Part shown: positions 11,062 through 21,835 of the stretch, one piece after another
Numbering within the stretch: the stretch's first letter is position 1
How the letters are laid out: the number at the start of each line of letters is the position of its first letter
Source: Halisarca cf. caerulea
Taxonomy: Eukaryota; Porifera; Demospongiae; Chondrillida; Halisarcidae
Direction of reading: 5' to 3'
Length of the DNA stretch: 64,000 bases
Assembly (NCBI GenBank): GCA_963170055.1
Contig: CAUJGJ010000444.1
Coordinates: forward strand, 2,017,001-2,081,000
The notes under the pieces: model-generated
What the model was told of the DNA's origin: nothing
The model's database searches: none
Seen by the model: only the letters and a program-made list of their open reading frames with translations
Position numbers and translations under genes: made by a program

Positions 11062-14000
11062 CTAGCATGTAGAGTGTACGTCTACGGTTTTCAGTAGAGA
11101 CTTTTTGATTTTCCTTGTAACCACAAAGCCCATGTGGTGTGAAATAATTTCAAATATCATGTTCCATGTACATGGTGTGGATGACACTCTGCCAGTTAAG
11201 AGTTGATTGAATGTTTCCCGACAGCGATGAGCATTGGAGTTGTAATCTCTATATATACTTGTTACTTTATCAAATGTTACACCAAGTGAAATAGCAATCA
11301 CATTCCACATGTTTTCAATGAGAGGTACAACATGTTCAACAATATCAACAAGCTTTGGAGAATCATCATGCTGCCTTTCAATACTGCAGGTGAACTCTGT
11401 ATATGATAGATCATGTCTGGTACACTTGAATTCATAGAGAATGTATTGCATTTGATATTTGCCCACAGACTTTTCTACTGCAATCATCACAGTGTTCCAA
11501 CTTCTTCTTTTACTTCCGGAACCATGAAAACCTTGTATCCAGCAGTTGAGAACATCATTGCAGCAGTCACTTCCATCATCCCTCTTACTCTTACGAATCC
11601 CATTAAGAATGTTAGGCTCAAAGCCTATGTAGAGTCCAAAATTGTACCACTCAGCAGCAACAATAGGCACAATTATCTCAACAAGTTCTTTAATAGTAGG
11701 CATACTATTTAGTGCAATGGGTCTGTACAATTCCTTCAACCACTGACTATCTGTGAAGGTACTGGTGGGCATTGAACAAGATACTGCAGTTGTGAATGGA
11801 TTTTGCAGATTTCTTTTGATTCGATCAGATACACGCACCCCAGCATACTCCATAACAGCATCAAAAAGCGAGCACCATCTGAATGGTGTATACTCTCTCA
11901 CTAGGTTCTTCCCAGTGAGCAAGTGTTTGAAAGCTTCCCTGCATGAGTGTGGAACTGAACGGAAGTCTTTGTATATACTGGACACTTTCTCCAATGATAG
12001 GCCAAAGTATAACATAATACTATTCCATGCACCTTCAATATGTGGTATAACATGTTCAATCAATTGTACAAGATTAGGGCAATCATCATATTGAATTGCA
12101 TCTGAGCTGATGAAATCCTCATAAAATATATCTCTCTCATTTAAATTAAATATTTTGAGCACTTTGTCCATTTGTACTTTTCCTGCAGATTTATGCAGAG
12201 CAATTAGCAATGTGTTCCAGCATCGTCTCTTACTACCACACCCACGGTGATATCCCATCCAGTAACTCAAGATATCGATGCAACAATCAACTACTTGTGC
12301 TCTTTTTTTCTCACGAATTTCATCAAGAATGTTTGATTCAAGCCCAAGGTATAAGCCAAAATTATACCATTCAGCCTCCACTAGAGGAACAAGCACATCA
12401 ATAAGATCTTTATCGGTAGGAACACTGTACAAAGTAATTTCTTGCTTCTGAGATTTGCCAACAGGCTGTGGGCTACCTTTTAGAGAATCAATGGGAGAAG
12501 TTGGCACTTCAAGTAAGAAGGAAGGAGTAAAAGGGATGTCTGGTTTCAGAGTCAGCAAGCAATTAGGAGATGACATTTGCCATTCAAACAATTCTTTATC
12601 TAGAGATTTTCTCAGACTTCTCATTGTTGTTGCTGTTTCATAGTCATCAAAAATATTCAAAAGTTCAATCCATGTCGGATTCTTGCTGATGTCTAACCAT
12701 TTCATTAATAATTTCTTTAGAATTACTTTCAAAGGCATGCCACAAACATCCTTAAGTACTGTCCTTGGAATGTTCAAAGATAGTGTGAGCTTCTCAAGTT
12801 CACTGGAAGTATATTGGTGCTGAACTTTGTCCACAATATTTTTCACTAAATGGACAACTTGTGGCTGTTCTTCATACAATGGATTATCATTATCAAGACT
12901 GTATTCACCAGCAGGTAAGCTACTTAGCTGATACTTTAGAAATGATTTAATATCTTTGGTAGAGGCCATTCCCATAATTTTAATTTGAGCCATCATTTTC
13001 CCAACCATGAGCAAATTTGGCATGTCTATCACACTTGTTTCAAGGGGTAAGTGAAATCCAGCCAAACCAGCCTTGTGAAGTACATCAGCAATGTCTTGCA
13101 ATTTTAGTATTTCAGCTAAGTAAATGGGGTGAATTGGCCAATTGCAAGAGTGTTGACGACAGCAAATTTCAGTTAGCAAAGAATCAGACAGAAACCTATT
13201 GATGAAGTGGAGAAATTTGTGTGGTGCCGTATGTAAAACAAGATGACTCCTTCGGTGATAAAATTTTTGGGATATCATTGCCAAATGTAAAGGGCCAAGA
13301 GTCTTCCCAGGTTTAAATGTCACTGGAACGATAGATTCTGCATCTGTAAGTTGAAATAGCCACTGAACAAATTGAGGAGTGATGGTTGATTCAGTTGACA
13401 TAAAGGATTTCTGTAGTAATGGGTTATCTCTGAGAAATTGCCCAATAAAATCTATTATTTGAAAATCTCCAAGCAATGCCCCAATGCTTAGTACATTGTG
13501 GATGTTGATGGATAAATCATGCTTCAGTAGTTCTCGAGAACGAAGATATCCCTTACTACTTGTGTTCTTCCAGTGATTTAAAGCAATAAAGTATTCAACA
13601 TTTGATGCACCCTTAGAAATTGTCAGATTGTTGAATACGGCTTCGAAGGAATGAATAGGATTGCTAAAATGTGATGTTATCCTATCATTACCTGTAACAT
13701 GTGCAAATGTAAGAGGAGTCAAAAAGCCGTATGCTTCACATTTTTCATTGGCACCATTGTCCACTAGTAGCTTGTAAGACTCCCATCCACCAAATCCAGC
13801 AGCATAGTGAAGTGGTGACAAACCATACATGTCCAGGGTGTTAACAGGAAGACCATTCTCTATAAGAATAGAGAGAATTGCATGTTTGTTGGCTTGTGCT
13901 GCCACATGTAATGCATTACCTCCAATAGAGTTAAGGGAATTTATGGCTCCAGGGCATCTGTCCATAATTGATTGCATCACTTTCTTATCACCTGTGAAAC

Positions 14001-17000
14001 ATGATAGCTGAAAAGGAGTACCATTTATCCCAGCACTAATGAAGAAGTTATTACAATGTTTCATCAATTCCAGTGCAAATTTGGTGCTCCTAAGCATTGT
14101 CGCCATATGAATTGGAGTGTAATTATCAACATCAGTAGCATCAACATCACATCCACTCTCAACTAGGGCCTTGACAACCTTAATATCATTGCATACAGCA
14201 GCATTGTGAAGCACATTACAACCTTTTGTAGTGAGTACATTCACTGGGCATCCATGATCAAGCAGTAATTTAACTGTTGTAAAGTGACCTTTAGATGCTG
14301 CCTGGTGTAACGGGGTACCAAACTTTCCAGCAACCATTGCTTTTGTTGCTCCTTGTCTGAGCAACTCAGCTACGACTCCTGTGTGACCACTGACTGCTGC
14401 AGTATGGAGGGGACTGAGGTTTTCCTTATCAATTGAATTAACTTCACAATGTCTGCTGATGAGTTCCTTTACGACATCTATATTGCCACCTTCAGCAGCA
14501 TGGTGGAGCACAGTGCGGTTATCAGTTGAGAGTATATCTAGTTGGCATCCCAATGCAAGAAGAGCTCTTAATGTTGTGATATGACCTCTGATAGCAGCAA
14601 GATGTAGAGGCGTCCCTAAACTACCACTTACAATTGATTTGGCTGCTCCATGTCTTATTAATTCCACAGCTGCCTCTGTTTTACCATTAGCAGCAGCAAT
14701 GTGTAGTGGAGTACTGCTATCATTATTGATAGCATCGACATCACATCCTCTTTCAATAAGTTCTTGAACAATAAGGGCATTGCCACCTTCTGCAGCATTA
14801 TGGAGTACACTGCGACCTTCTTTGCTTAATGTATCCAAAGGACACCCCTCTTCTAAGAGGACTTTCGTTGTTGGAAGATGTCCTGATATAGCTGCCATGT
14901 GTAAAGGTGTTCCATAATTACCAGCTACAATTGATTTGTTTGCTCCATACCTGAGTAAGTGTAAAGCGACTTCTGTATGACTGTTTAATGCTGCAAAATG
15001 GAGTGATGTACTGTTGAATTTATCTACAACATCAACATCACAACCCCAATCAATGATTTCCTTGATGCAAGCTATATTTCCACCCCTAGCAGCATGATGA
15101 AGTACAGTTAAACCTCGTGTGTCACGTATATTAGTAGGGCATCCATACTTCACAAGAGCTTTTATTGTTGAGAGATGACCACGAAAAGCTGCAATATCTA
15201 GGGGTGTACCATTAGTATCAGCTAAAACAGCTTTGTCTGCTCCACATTCAAGCAGTGCTAATGCTGCCTCTGTTTTACCATAATTTGCAGCTATATGAAG
15301 AGGAGTGTCATTATCTGTTGTGGCCACATTGACATTACATCCATTATCAATAAGCTCCTTAATAATAACAACATTTCCCAACTTGGCAGCATAGTGGAGT
15401 ACAGTATAACCAGCTGATGTAGGTATATGAAGAGGACATTTGTGCTCAAGAAGAACCCTTATTGTAGAAAGGTGACCCTTTTGAACTGCCAGATGAAGAG
15501 CTGTACCAAATGGACCAGCTACATCAGTTTTTGCCTGGCCGTATCTGATCAACTCCAGCACTGAGTTTGTTTTCCCTTTCCTTGCAGCACAATGCAAAGG
15601 GGTGCAAGTGTTCTCATCAGTGGCATTGACATCACATCCTCTATCAATAAGCTCTTTGATTACTGCCGAATTCCCTCCTTCAGCAGCATGATGAAGTAAC
15701 GTATAACCATCTGGGGTGGTAGTGTCTAACAAGCATCCATTGTCTAGCAGAGCCTTCAGTGTATCAAGATGACCCATAAGTGCTGCCTGGTGCTGAGGTG
15801 TACCCAATGCACCAATGATGATGTCTTTTGAAGCTCCAATTTTTATCAGCTCTATCACCACTTCTGTTTGGCCACAAACTGCAGCCATGTGTAGTGGAGT
15901 TATGTTGTTTTCATTGGCAGCATCAACATTGCATCCCATATCTATAAGTTCTTTTACAGCAGCTACATGACCCCTCTGGACTGCAAATTGTAGTAGTGTG
16001 TGCTTTATTGCAGTGAATATTGCTGGTCCATCTCTATGTGCAAGAAGAGCCCGTAACACTTTAAGATGACCTTGCATAGCTGCTTGGTGAAAGGGTGTGC
16101 CATCATTACCTGCTACTTTGCCTATACTAGCACCATACTTCAGTAGCTGCACTACTACTTCAGTATGACCTGCAGCTGCAGCAATGTGAAGTGGAGTCCA
16201 GTAACAATAGTCAAGAATGTTGACATCAAATCCTCTGTGTACTAGTTCCTTGATAATGGTCACATTTCCACCATCAGCGGCATAGTGTAGTACTGTACGA
16301 CCTTGTCTGGTCCGAATTTTAAGTGAGCAGCCGAGCTGGATAAGCAATTTGAAAGTTGAATGTAGGCCTTTTAAAGCTGTGTTATGTAAGGGTGTGCCTC
16401 TTAGATCAGCTACAATGTCAAGGCGAGCTCCGTATAGTACAAGGAGCAATACAGATAACATTTTACCATTTGCAGCTGCCAAATGAAGTGGAGTGGAATT
16501 CTCAGCATCTGTAACATCGAGATTGCAACCTGAAACAATTAGATATTCGATCACTGAGATTCTACCATCAGCAGCAGCATGATGTAATGCAGATTGACCA
16601 AAACTACAAACAGAATTTGGGGAGCAGCCAGAAACAATAAGCGCCTCTACCACATTTAAGTGACCATTGGTAGCTGCCTGGTGCAAAGGTGTTCCTAGTC
16701 TACCAGCTATGATGCATTTATTGGCTCCATGTTCAATTAATTTCAACACTGGTTCTGTTCTACCACTGGCTGCAGCAAGGTGAAGTGGAGTCCGATGGTC
16801 TTTATCTGTGGCATCAACATCACAGCCTGCTTTGATTAGTTTCTCGATAACAGCTGTGTTACCACCTTCAGCAGCATTGTGAAGTACTGTGCGACCAGTA
16901 GGTGTGAATACTTTCAGAGAAGTACCAGACTGTAAAAGAGCTTCCACAGTATGAACATTACCTTGAATCGCTGCCATGTGCAAAGGTGTACCATATTTAC

Positions 17001-19269
17001 CATTTGCAAGATCAACTCTTGCCCCATGTTCAATTAACTTCAATACTGCTTCTGCTCTGCCAAAACCAGCAGCAATGTGAAGGGGTGATAGGTGGTCTTC
17101 ATCTTCTGCATCAATATTACAGCCTCTATCAATGAGTTCTTTGATAACAGATACATTGCCACCTTTTGCAGCATGATGCAGTACAGTGTGACCTTTGATT
17201 GTGAGTGTGTCAAGTGGGCAGCCATGAAGCAAGAGAGCTCTTAATGTTAAGAGGTGCCCACCTACAGCTGCCTCATGCAAAGGTGTACCAAATGTACCAG
17301 CTACATTGCCCTTAGCTGCTCCAGCATTGATCAGCTCAATAACTGCTTCTGTTTTACCATTGGCTGCAGCACTATGAAGTGGAGACAAGTAATCATCATC
17401 AGTAGCATTTACATCACAGCCCATACCAATGAGATAATGCATGATGGGTACATGGCCAGCTAAACTACTGAAGTGGAGGACACTGCGACCCTTACTTGAC
17501 ACTGCGTTAAGTGGGGAACCACATTCAACAAGCATTCTTAATGTTGCATGATGACCAAAGCAAGCTGCCCGATGTAGGGGTGTACCAAATACACCAGCTA
17601 CTGGTGCCTTGGTAGCTCCATGCTCAATTAATACTAATGATGCTTCTGTGTTACCATTAGTGGCTGCTATATGAAGTGGGGTTAAACCATCTTTATCAGT
17701 AGCATCAACATTACATCCTCTGTCAAGGAGATCCTTAATAGTGCCCACATGACCACCTTGAGCTGCCACGTGAAGTACAGTGCGGCCTTTGGTTTCAGTA
17801 AGTGCATTTAGTGGACAGCCATGCCCTATCAATGTAGCCATCATTGCAATTTGCCCATTCAGAACAGCTTGGTGAAGGGGTGTACCTAGATTCCCAGCTA
17901 CTATGGTTCCATCAGCTCCATGTCCAATTAACTTCAGTGCAGCCTCGATATTACCATAAAAGGCAGCAATGTGTAGTGGTGTACAGAACTGATCATCTGT
18001 AGGATCAATTTCACAGTCATTCTTCATAACTTCATCAATAACAGCCACCTTTCCACTTTTAGCAGCAAGGTGTAGTACAGACCGCCCAATGGATGTACGA
18101 CTGTTGATTGTGCATCCATGATTCAAAAGGGCTCTTACTATGGCAGAATGCCCCATTAGTGCTGCTTGATGTAAAGGTGTGCCTGATTTACCAGATAAAT
18201 GGTTTACGTCAGCTCCCTGTCCGATCAGCTCCAAAACAGCTTCCATATTGCCACATCCTGCAGCAATGTGGAGAGGAGTAACGTTTTCTGAATCAATGAC
18301 ATTAACTCCATGATTGCTGCTTATAACCTCTTTAATGATATCTACATTGCCACCTTTAGCAGCATAGTGAAGTACAGTGCAATACTCTGAGTCAAACACT
18401 AACCCAACAAGTTTATAGATTACTTTGAAAGTTGACAAGGCACCTCTTACAGCTGCCGCTTTTAAAGCTTTTTCACCATCTGCAGTATTGGTTGCGGCTC
18501 CATGTAAAACGAGAAGCATTGCTACCAACTGCTTATTGTAAATTGCAGCTAGAAGAAGTGGAGTGCATTCATCTTTGTCTGTAACAGCAAGATTAGCTCC
18601 TCTGGCAACTAGTTCATTAATCATGGGAATGTTTCCACTTTGATCAGCTGACTTTACAGCTATATGTAGTGGAGTTTCATTGTGCTTATTTCGTGCATTA
18701 ACCAAGCTGGGGGCTCTTGTAGTAATTTCTTTCATTACTTCAGTATGCTTAGTTGCGGCTAATATATGTGCAACAGTGCAACCATTGCTATCTTTATAAT
18801 ATATGGAAATTCCCCATTGTAGGAGAGAAACAATCTGTGAAAGGTTGCCATATTTGCAAGCAGCAATCATATCTGAATGTAGTACTTCAAAATGTGGTGC
18901 ACAGAGCAAACTAATACTATCGATACAGCCTTGAGCAATTGCAAGGTTAAATGCAGTGTGATTATCATTGTCAGTGAGGCATTTGTCAGCTCCTTCCTGC
19001 AACAATGTAGAAATTATCTCAAAATAACCCTTCTTCGATGCAAGATGTAGAGCTGTCAATCCATCATTGTCTTGGCAATTAATATCACAGTGCTCACCAA
19101 CTATCAGAGCTTTTAACAATTCCATATGTTGAACTCGTACTGCAACATGGAGTACTGACTCTATGCCATAACTGTATGCCAAAATAGCTTCCCCCTCCCA
19201 TTCTCCAATAATATCACGAAGAAGAATGTTTGCATCTTGCTCGGCTGCTTGGTGTAACCATAAAACCAA
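11062..19269 (-). CDS. Giant ankyrin-repeat protein with five C-terminal death-fold-like domains
   Basis: A single uninterrupted frame of 2735 residues. Residues about 25-1960 hold some 57 ankyrin repeats with clear TPLHIAA and VLHHAAEGGN cores. From about residue 340 they are organised as a three-repeat module of about 99 residues, seen 15 times, each starting with GTPLHxAA. After a helical linker there are five alpha-helical death-fold-like regions: about 2129-2225 (ending NPTWIELLNIF), 2286-2375 and 2398-2488, then a second pair at 2525-2615 and 2638-2727 that repeats the first (EAEWYNFGLYLG versus AAEWYNFGLYIG). No signal peptide or membrane segment is visible. This architecture belongs to cytoplasmic adaptor or innate-immune signalling proteins; the specific role is unknown. 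The frame is open for nine more codons upstream of the chosen ATG, after a possible acceptor (CATCCAG|GTTGG), so the real start may lie in an upstream exon. Confidence 0.85.
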   Translation of the reverse strand: MVLWLHQAAEQDANILLRDIIGEWEGEAILAYSYGIESVLHVAVRVQHMELLKALIVGEHCDINCQDNDGLTALHLASKKGYFEIISTLLQEGADKCLTDNDNHTAFNLAIAQGCIDSISLLCAPHFEVLHSDMIAACKYGNLSQIVSLLQWGISIYYKDSNGCTVAHILAATKHTEVMKEITTRAPSLVNARNKHNETPLHIAVKSADQSGNIPMINELVARGANLAVTDKDECTPLLLAAIYNKQLVAMLLVLHGAATNTADGEKALKAAAVRGALSTFKVIYKLVGLVFDSEYCTVLHYAAKGGNVDIIKEVISSNHGVNVIDSENVTPLHIAAGCGNMEAVLELIGQGADVNHLSGKSGTPLHQAALMGHSAIVRALLNHGCTINSRTSIGRSVLHLAAKSGKVAVIDEVMKNDCEIDPTDDQFCTPLHIAAFYGNIEAALKLIGHGADGTIVAGNLGTPLHQAVLNGQIAMMATLIGHGCPLNALTETKGRTVLHVAAQGGHVGTIKDLLDRGCNVDATDKDGLTPLHIAATNGNTEASLVLIEHGATKAPVAGVFGTPLHRAACFGHHATLRMLVECGSPLNAVSSKGRSVLHFSSLAGHVPIMHYLIGMGCDVNATDDDYLSPLHSAAANGKTEAVIELINAGAAKGNVAGTFGTPLHEAAVGGHLLTLRALLLHGCPLDTLTIKGHTVLHHAAKGGNVSVIKELIDRGCNIDAEDEDHLSPLHIAAGFGRAEAVLKLIEHGARVDLANGKYGTPLHMAAIQGNVHTVEALLQSGTSLKVFTPTGRTVLHNAAEGGNTAVIEKLIKAGCDVDATDKDHRTPLHLAAASGRTEPVLKLIEHGANKCIIAGRLGTPLHQAATNGHLNVVEALIVSGCSPNSVCSFGQSALHHAAADGRISVIEYLIVSGCNLDVTDAENSTPLHLAAANGKMLSVLLLVLYGARLDIVADLRGTPLHNTALKGLHSTFKLLIQLGCSLKIRTRQGRTVLHYAADGGNVTIIKELVHRGFDVNILDYCYWTPLHIAAAAGHTEVVVQLLKYGASIGKVAGNDGTPFHQAAMQGHLKVLRALLAHRDGPAIFTAIKHTLLQFAVQRGHVAAVKELIDMGCNVDAANENNITPLHMAAVCGQTEVVIELIKIGASKDIIIGALGTPQHQAALMGHLDTLKALLDNGCLLDTTTPDGYTLLHHAAEGGNSAVIKELIDRGCDVNATDENTCTPLHCAARKGKTNSVLELIRYGQAKTDVAGPFGTALHLAVQKGHLSTIRVLLEHKCPLHIPTSAGYTVLHYAAKLGNVVIIKELIDNGCNVNVATTDNDTPLHIAANYGKTEAALALLECGADKAVLADTNGTPLDIAAFRGHLSTIKALVKYGCPTNIRDTRGLTVLHHAARGGNIACIKEIIDWGCDVDVVDKFNSTSLHFAALNSHTEVALHLLRYGANKSIVAGNYGTPLHMAAISGHLPTTKVLLEEGCPLDTLSKEGRSVLHNAAEGGNALIVQELIERGCDVDAINNDSSTPLHIAAANGKTEAAVELIRHGAAKSIVSGSLGTPLHLAAIRGHITTLRALLALGCQLDILSTDNRTVLHHAAEGGNIDVVKELISRHCEVNSIDKENLSPLHTAAVSGHTGVVAELLRQGATKAMVAGKFGTPLHQAASKGHFTTVKLLLDHGCPVNVLTTKGCNVLHNAAVCNDIKVVKALVESGCDVDATDVDNYTPIHMATMLRSTKFALELMKHCNNFFISAGINGTPFQLSCFTGDKKVMQSIMDRCPGAINSLNSIGGNALHVAAQANKHAILSILIENGLPVNTLDMYGLSPLHYAAGFGGWESYKLLVDNGANEKCEAYGFLTPLTFAHVTGNDRITSHFSNPIHSFEAVFNNLTISKGASNVEYFIALNHWKNTSSKGYLRSRELLKHDLSINIHNVLSIGALLGDFQIIDFIGQFLRDNPLLQKSFMSTESTITPQFVQWLFQLTDAESIVPVTFKPGKTLGPLHLAMISQKFYHRRSHLVLHTAPHKFLHFINRFLSDSLLTEICCRQHSCNWPIHPIYLAEILKLQDIADVLHKAGLAGFHLPLETSVIDMPNLLMVGKMMAQIKIMGMASTKDIKSFLKYQLSSLPAGEYSLDNDNPLYEEQPQVVHLVKNIVDKVQHQYTSSELEKLTLSLNIPRTVLKDVCGMPLKVILKKLLMKWLDISKNPTWIELLNIFDDYETATTMRSLRKSLDKELFEWQMSSPNCLLTLKPDIPFTPSFLLEVPTSPIDSLKGSPQPVGKSQKQEITLYSVPTDKDLIDVLVPLVEAEWYNFGLYLGLESNILDEIREKKRAQVVDCCIDILSYWMGYHRGCGSKRRCWNTLLIALHKSAGKVQMDKVLKIFNLNERDIFYEDFISSDAIQYDDCPNLVQLIEHVIPHIEGAWNSIMLYFGLSLEKVSSIYKDFRSVPHSCREAFKHLLTGKNLVREYTPFRWCSLFDAVMEYAGVRVSDRIKRNLQNPFTTAVSCSMPTSTFTDSQWLKELYRPIALNSMPTIKELVEIIVPIVAAEWYNFGLYIGFEPNILNGIRKSKRDDGSDCCNDVLNCWIQGFHGSGSKRRSWNTVMIAVEKSVGKYQMQYILYEFKCTRHDLSYTEFTCSIERQHDDSPKLVDIVEHVVPLIENMWNVIAISLGVTFDKVTSIYRDYNSNAHRCRETFNQLLTGRVSSTPCTWNMIFEIISHHMGFVVTRKIKKSLLKTVDVHSTC

Positions 19270-19302
19270 CCTGGATGAAATGGATATAGGGTGTGCAATG
19301 TC

Positions 19303-19803
19303 ATACAGTGCATTTCATAAATAAGGTAATGCTATTCTCAGTTACCTATTTTTGGATAACGGAACAAAGGTTAGCGTTTACCGGATATATGACGATTTTC
19401 CGAGAACTGACAATGACGATAATTTATCCACACGTGACTCGAGCGATTATGCAACAATAGGGACGTGGGTTCTCTAAAAGTGAAACACGAGTTTCTAAAC
19501 GCTGACGACGAAGAAAAGTTCTTGTATGCTTCTTCAATAATAGATCGCCAAGATACGATGACAGAAGAATATTTCGAAGATCAAATGAGAGGGAATTCTT
19601 CAGGTAAACTGATCCTATAATTCATGGAACTAACAACTGAGAAATGGTAATAACTGCCCGCTGAAAAGCGCTAACGTTTGTTGGTTGGAGGTTATCTCCT
19701 TTCATCTATGCTTGACGGTTAGCAGATGAACTATTTTCGGATAAAAGGCTGACGTTTTGCTAACTTTTTCCAGGTAGCATTACCTTATTTATGAAATATA
19801 CTG
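19303..19803. mobile_element. 500-bp terminal-inverted-repeat element at the 5' edge of the ankyrin gene
   Basis: TTTCATAAATAAGGTAATGC near 19312 is inverted exactly as GCATTACCTTATTTATGAAA near 19777-19796; the similarity extends loosely inward (GGATAA...GGTTAGCG versus CGTCAG...TTATCC). The inside is less AT-rich and contains, on the plus strand at about 19459-19604, an exon-like open stretch ending at a donor-like CAG|GTAAAC. No target-site duplication is certain. Confidence 0.6.
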
Positions 19804-19883
19804 TATGTATACATACGTATATGCATACAGTATATATAATATATGTAATATATATTTGTCATTGAATTATATATAATATATGC

Positions 19884-19934
<51 letters not shown>
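19884..19934. repeat. (TA)n microsatellite
   Basis: Uninterrupted TA dinucleotides, directly abutting the left end of the Tigger element at 19935. Confidence 0.9.
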
Positions 19935-19937
<3 letters not shown>

Positions 19938-20731
19938 TTGACTCTCATTAATACAAATTTGGTTAAGGAGTAAAATCAGATATCGCGCACTAAGTTTCAA
20001 TACCCCAGCTTACAACCCATATAAATTGATATAAATGAACTCCACTTAGTACACAAACGGATAGTACGAATTATCTTATAAAACGTACAGATTATTGTTC
20101 CACTACTAGGCTTTTTCCATACATAACTAATTGGTTAAAAAGTACAAGGGGCCACAGCTGGTAATGTCTCAGCTTTCAGTTGACACTAAGCATACAGAGT
20201 GATTATTGTGGCAATCAAACGCAAAGACAAACTGAAGACAACTGCGAAGAAGATTGCTGATAGCTTCAGTATGCCAAAGACTACCCTTTTCACCATTGTA
20301 AAGAACAAGACTAAGATCATGGAAGCCTTCGAACAGTCAAAATTCGAAGCTGAAAGAAAATGATTACACGCCGTGGTGCACGATATCTTTGAAGGCTCAC
20401 TGCTGAAGTGGATTAGCCAGGCAAGGAGCCTCAACGTGCCACCTAGGGTGATAGATATAATAGATTCTAGGCTAAGCATATTCGGTTATAGTTTGCCTTG
20501 ACTTAAAAGTTTGTTACAGTTTGCAGGGCTGACATTTTATTGATTCTTGTACAATAATAATTATATTGTGTAGTACATAACTATTCTATAGACTAAGTGT
20601 GTTGTATTATACTGTTATGTGGCTAATATAAAAGTCAAAAATGGGTTTTTTGGTAATTAATAACAAGTACTCCTGATAAGGAGTACTAATTTGGAAGGTC
20701 CCCTGGTATACTTACTAACGAGAGTCAACTG
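19935..20731 (+). mobile_element. Internally deleted Tigger/pogo element with a transposase N-terminal fragment
   Basis: 797 bp with terminal inverted repeats CAGTTGACTCTC and GAGAGTCAACTG, flanked by TA. On the plus strand at about 20205-20360 it encodes TTAKKIADSF and SMPKTTLFTIVKNKTKI, a helix-turn-helix of the CENP-B/Psq type that forms the DNA-binding start of pogo transposases. A stop follows and the catalytic DDE part is absent, so the copy is non-autonomous. Confidence 0.8.
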
Positions 20732-21585
20732 TATATAACACAAAGTTCAAGGGACTAATGGAAAGTGTTCATGTTATCAGAACAATTAGAAACATTAGGT
20801 AAGGTAAAGTATTTGTATATCTATGGGGCCATTTGCTGCTTTATGTTAACCAAAATTTCACATTAAGAAAGTTTGTTTTATCTGGGTTCTACTGTATATA
20901 TCATGCTGTTTGAAAATATATTGTGACGTACTGTTGTGAAGGCGAAGCTAGATTCTTTATAAAAAATGGTGAGCTTCAAGACGTTGAATTCATGCACTGC
21001 AAAGTTTGGTCACCCGGAACAACAAATTTACATAGGTTAACATGAGGAGTCTGCAAATATGGTGAAATCTCATACACTTTGCTTGAAATCTCCAGCGAAA
21101 TCCTGAAATCTTATGTATGAAATCTTGCAATCTGAGTTCTTTGTAAGTTTTTGAAATCCTATAAGAAATCTTTGCCGAAATTCCAAAATTTCTAATGAAA
21201 TCTCGAAATCTTAGCAAAATCTTGAAATCTCCCTAGGCAAAATCTTGTGAAATCTTTGAACTCCTAGTGAAATTCAGTGATCTAGTCAGTGAAATCTTTA
21301 AATCTTGTGAAATCTTTCTTGCATACATGAGATTACAAAATCTTGTACATGATATTGCCTTACTAGACATACAATATACAAGTTGTTTTAGTATCCATAA
21401 TACCCTACACTGTTTTTTGTATTCTCTGAATCGGTGTAAAATTTTAACCTTTTTTGGTCTCTTGTGCCTTGTTTTCAGCAAATGTGTAGGCGCAGTGTAT
21501 TCTGCAGTGTCTGAATCCTTTAATTATTAATTCATCATTCTGCTATTCCCCATTTGTACACACGTATATCACCATCAATTAAACC

Positions 21586-21616
<31 letters not shown>

Positions 21617-21720
21617 ACTTATTAAATAGTTACCATTTGATACTTTAATGCATGCTTAACCAGTCTTCAGTACTAGGTTATTTGGAATCATTTATGGTGG
21701 CATGCTAAAAAGTGTACATG
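20732..21720. repeat. Intergenic with a degenerate GAAATCTT-type short repeat
   Basis: Between about 21060 and 21320 the hexamer AAATCT recurs many times at irregular spacing (TGAAATCTTG, GCGAAATCCTG and variants), a decayed simple or minisatellite repeat. It gives spurious open frames on both strands. A (TA)n run lies at 21586-21613. No gene is supported. Confidence 0.55.
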
Positions 21721-21730
21721 TGTGCATGCG

Positions 21731-21731
<1 letters not shown>

Positions 21732-21795
<64 letters not shown>

Positions 21796-21805
21796 GTGTG
21801 CATGT
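21732..21805. repeat. (GT)n microsatellite
   Basis: Long GT dinucleotide run with a few CG interruptions near its right end. Confidence 0.9.
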
Positions 21806-21835
21806 ACTGCATGCATGTGTGTGTATGCAGTGGTT

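Noticed and set aside
11062..19269. CRISPR-like or satellite interpretation of the regular 297-bp period
   Set aside because: The period is explained by triplets of ankyrin repeats in one open frame.
20186..20479. 97-residue minus-strand frame
   Set aside because: The plus strand of the same region encodes the pogo helix-turn-helix, so this frame is its shadow.
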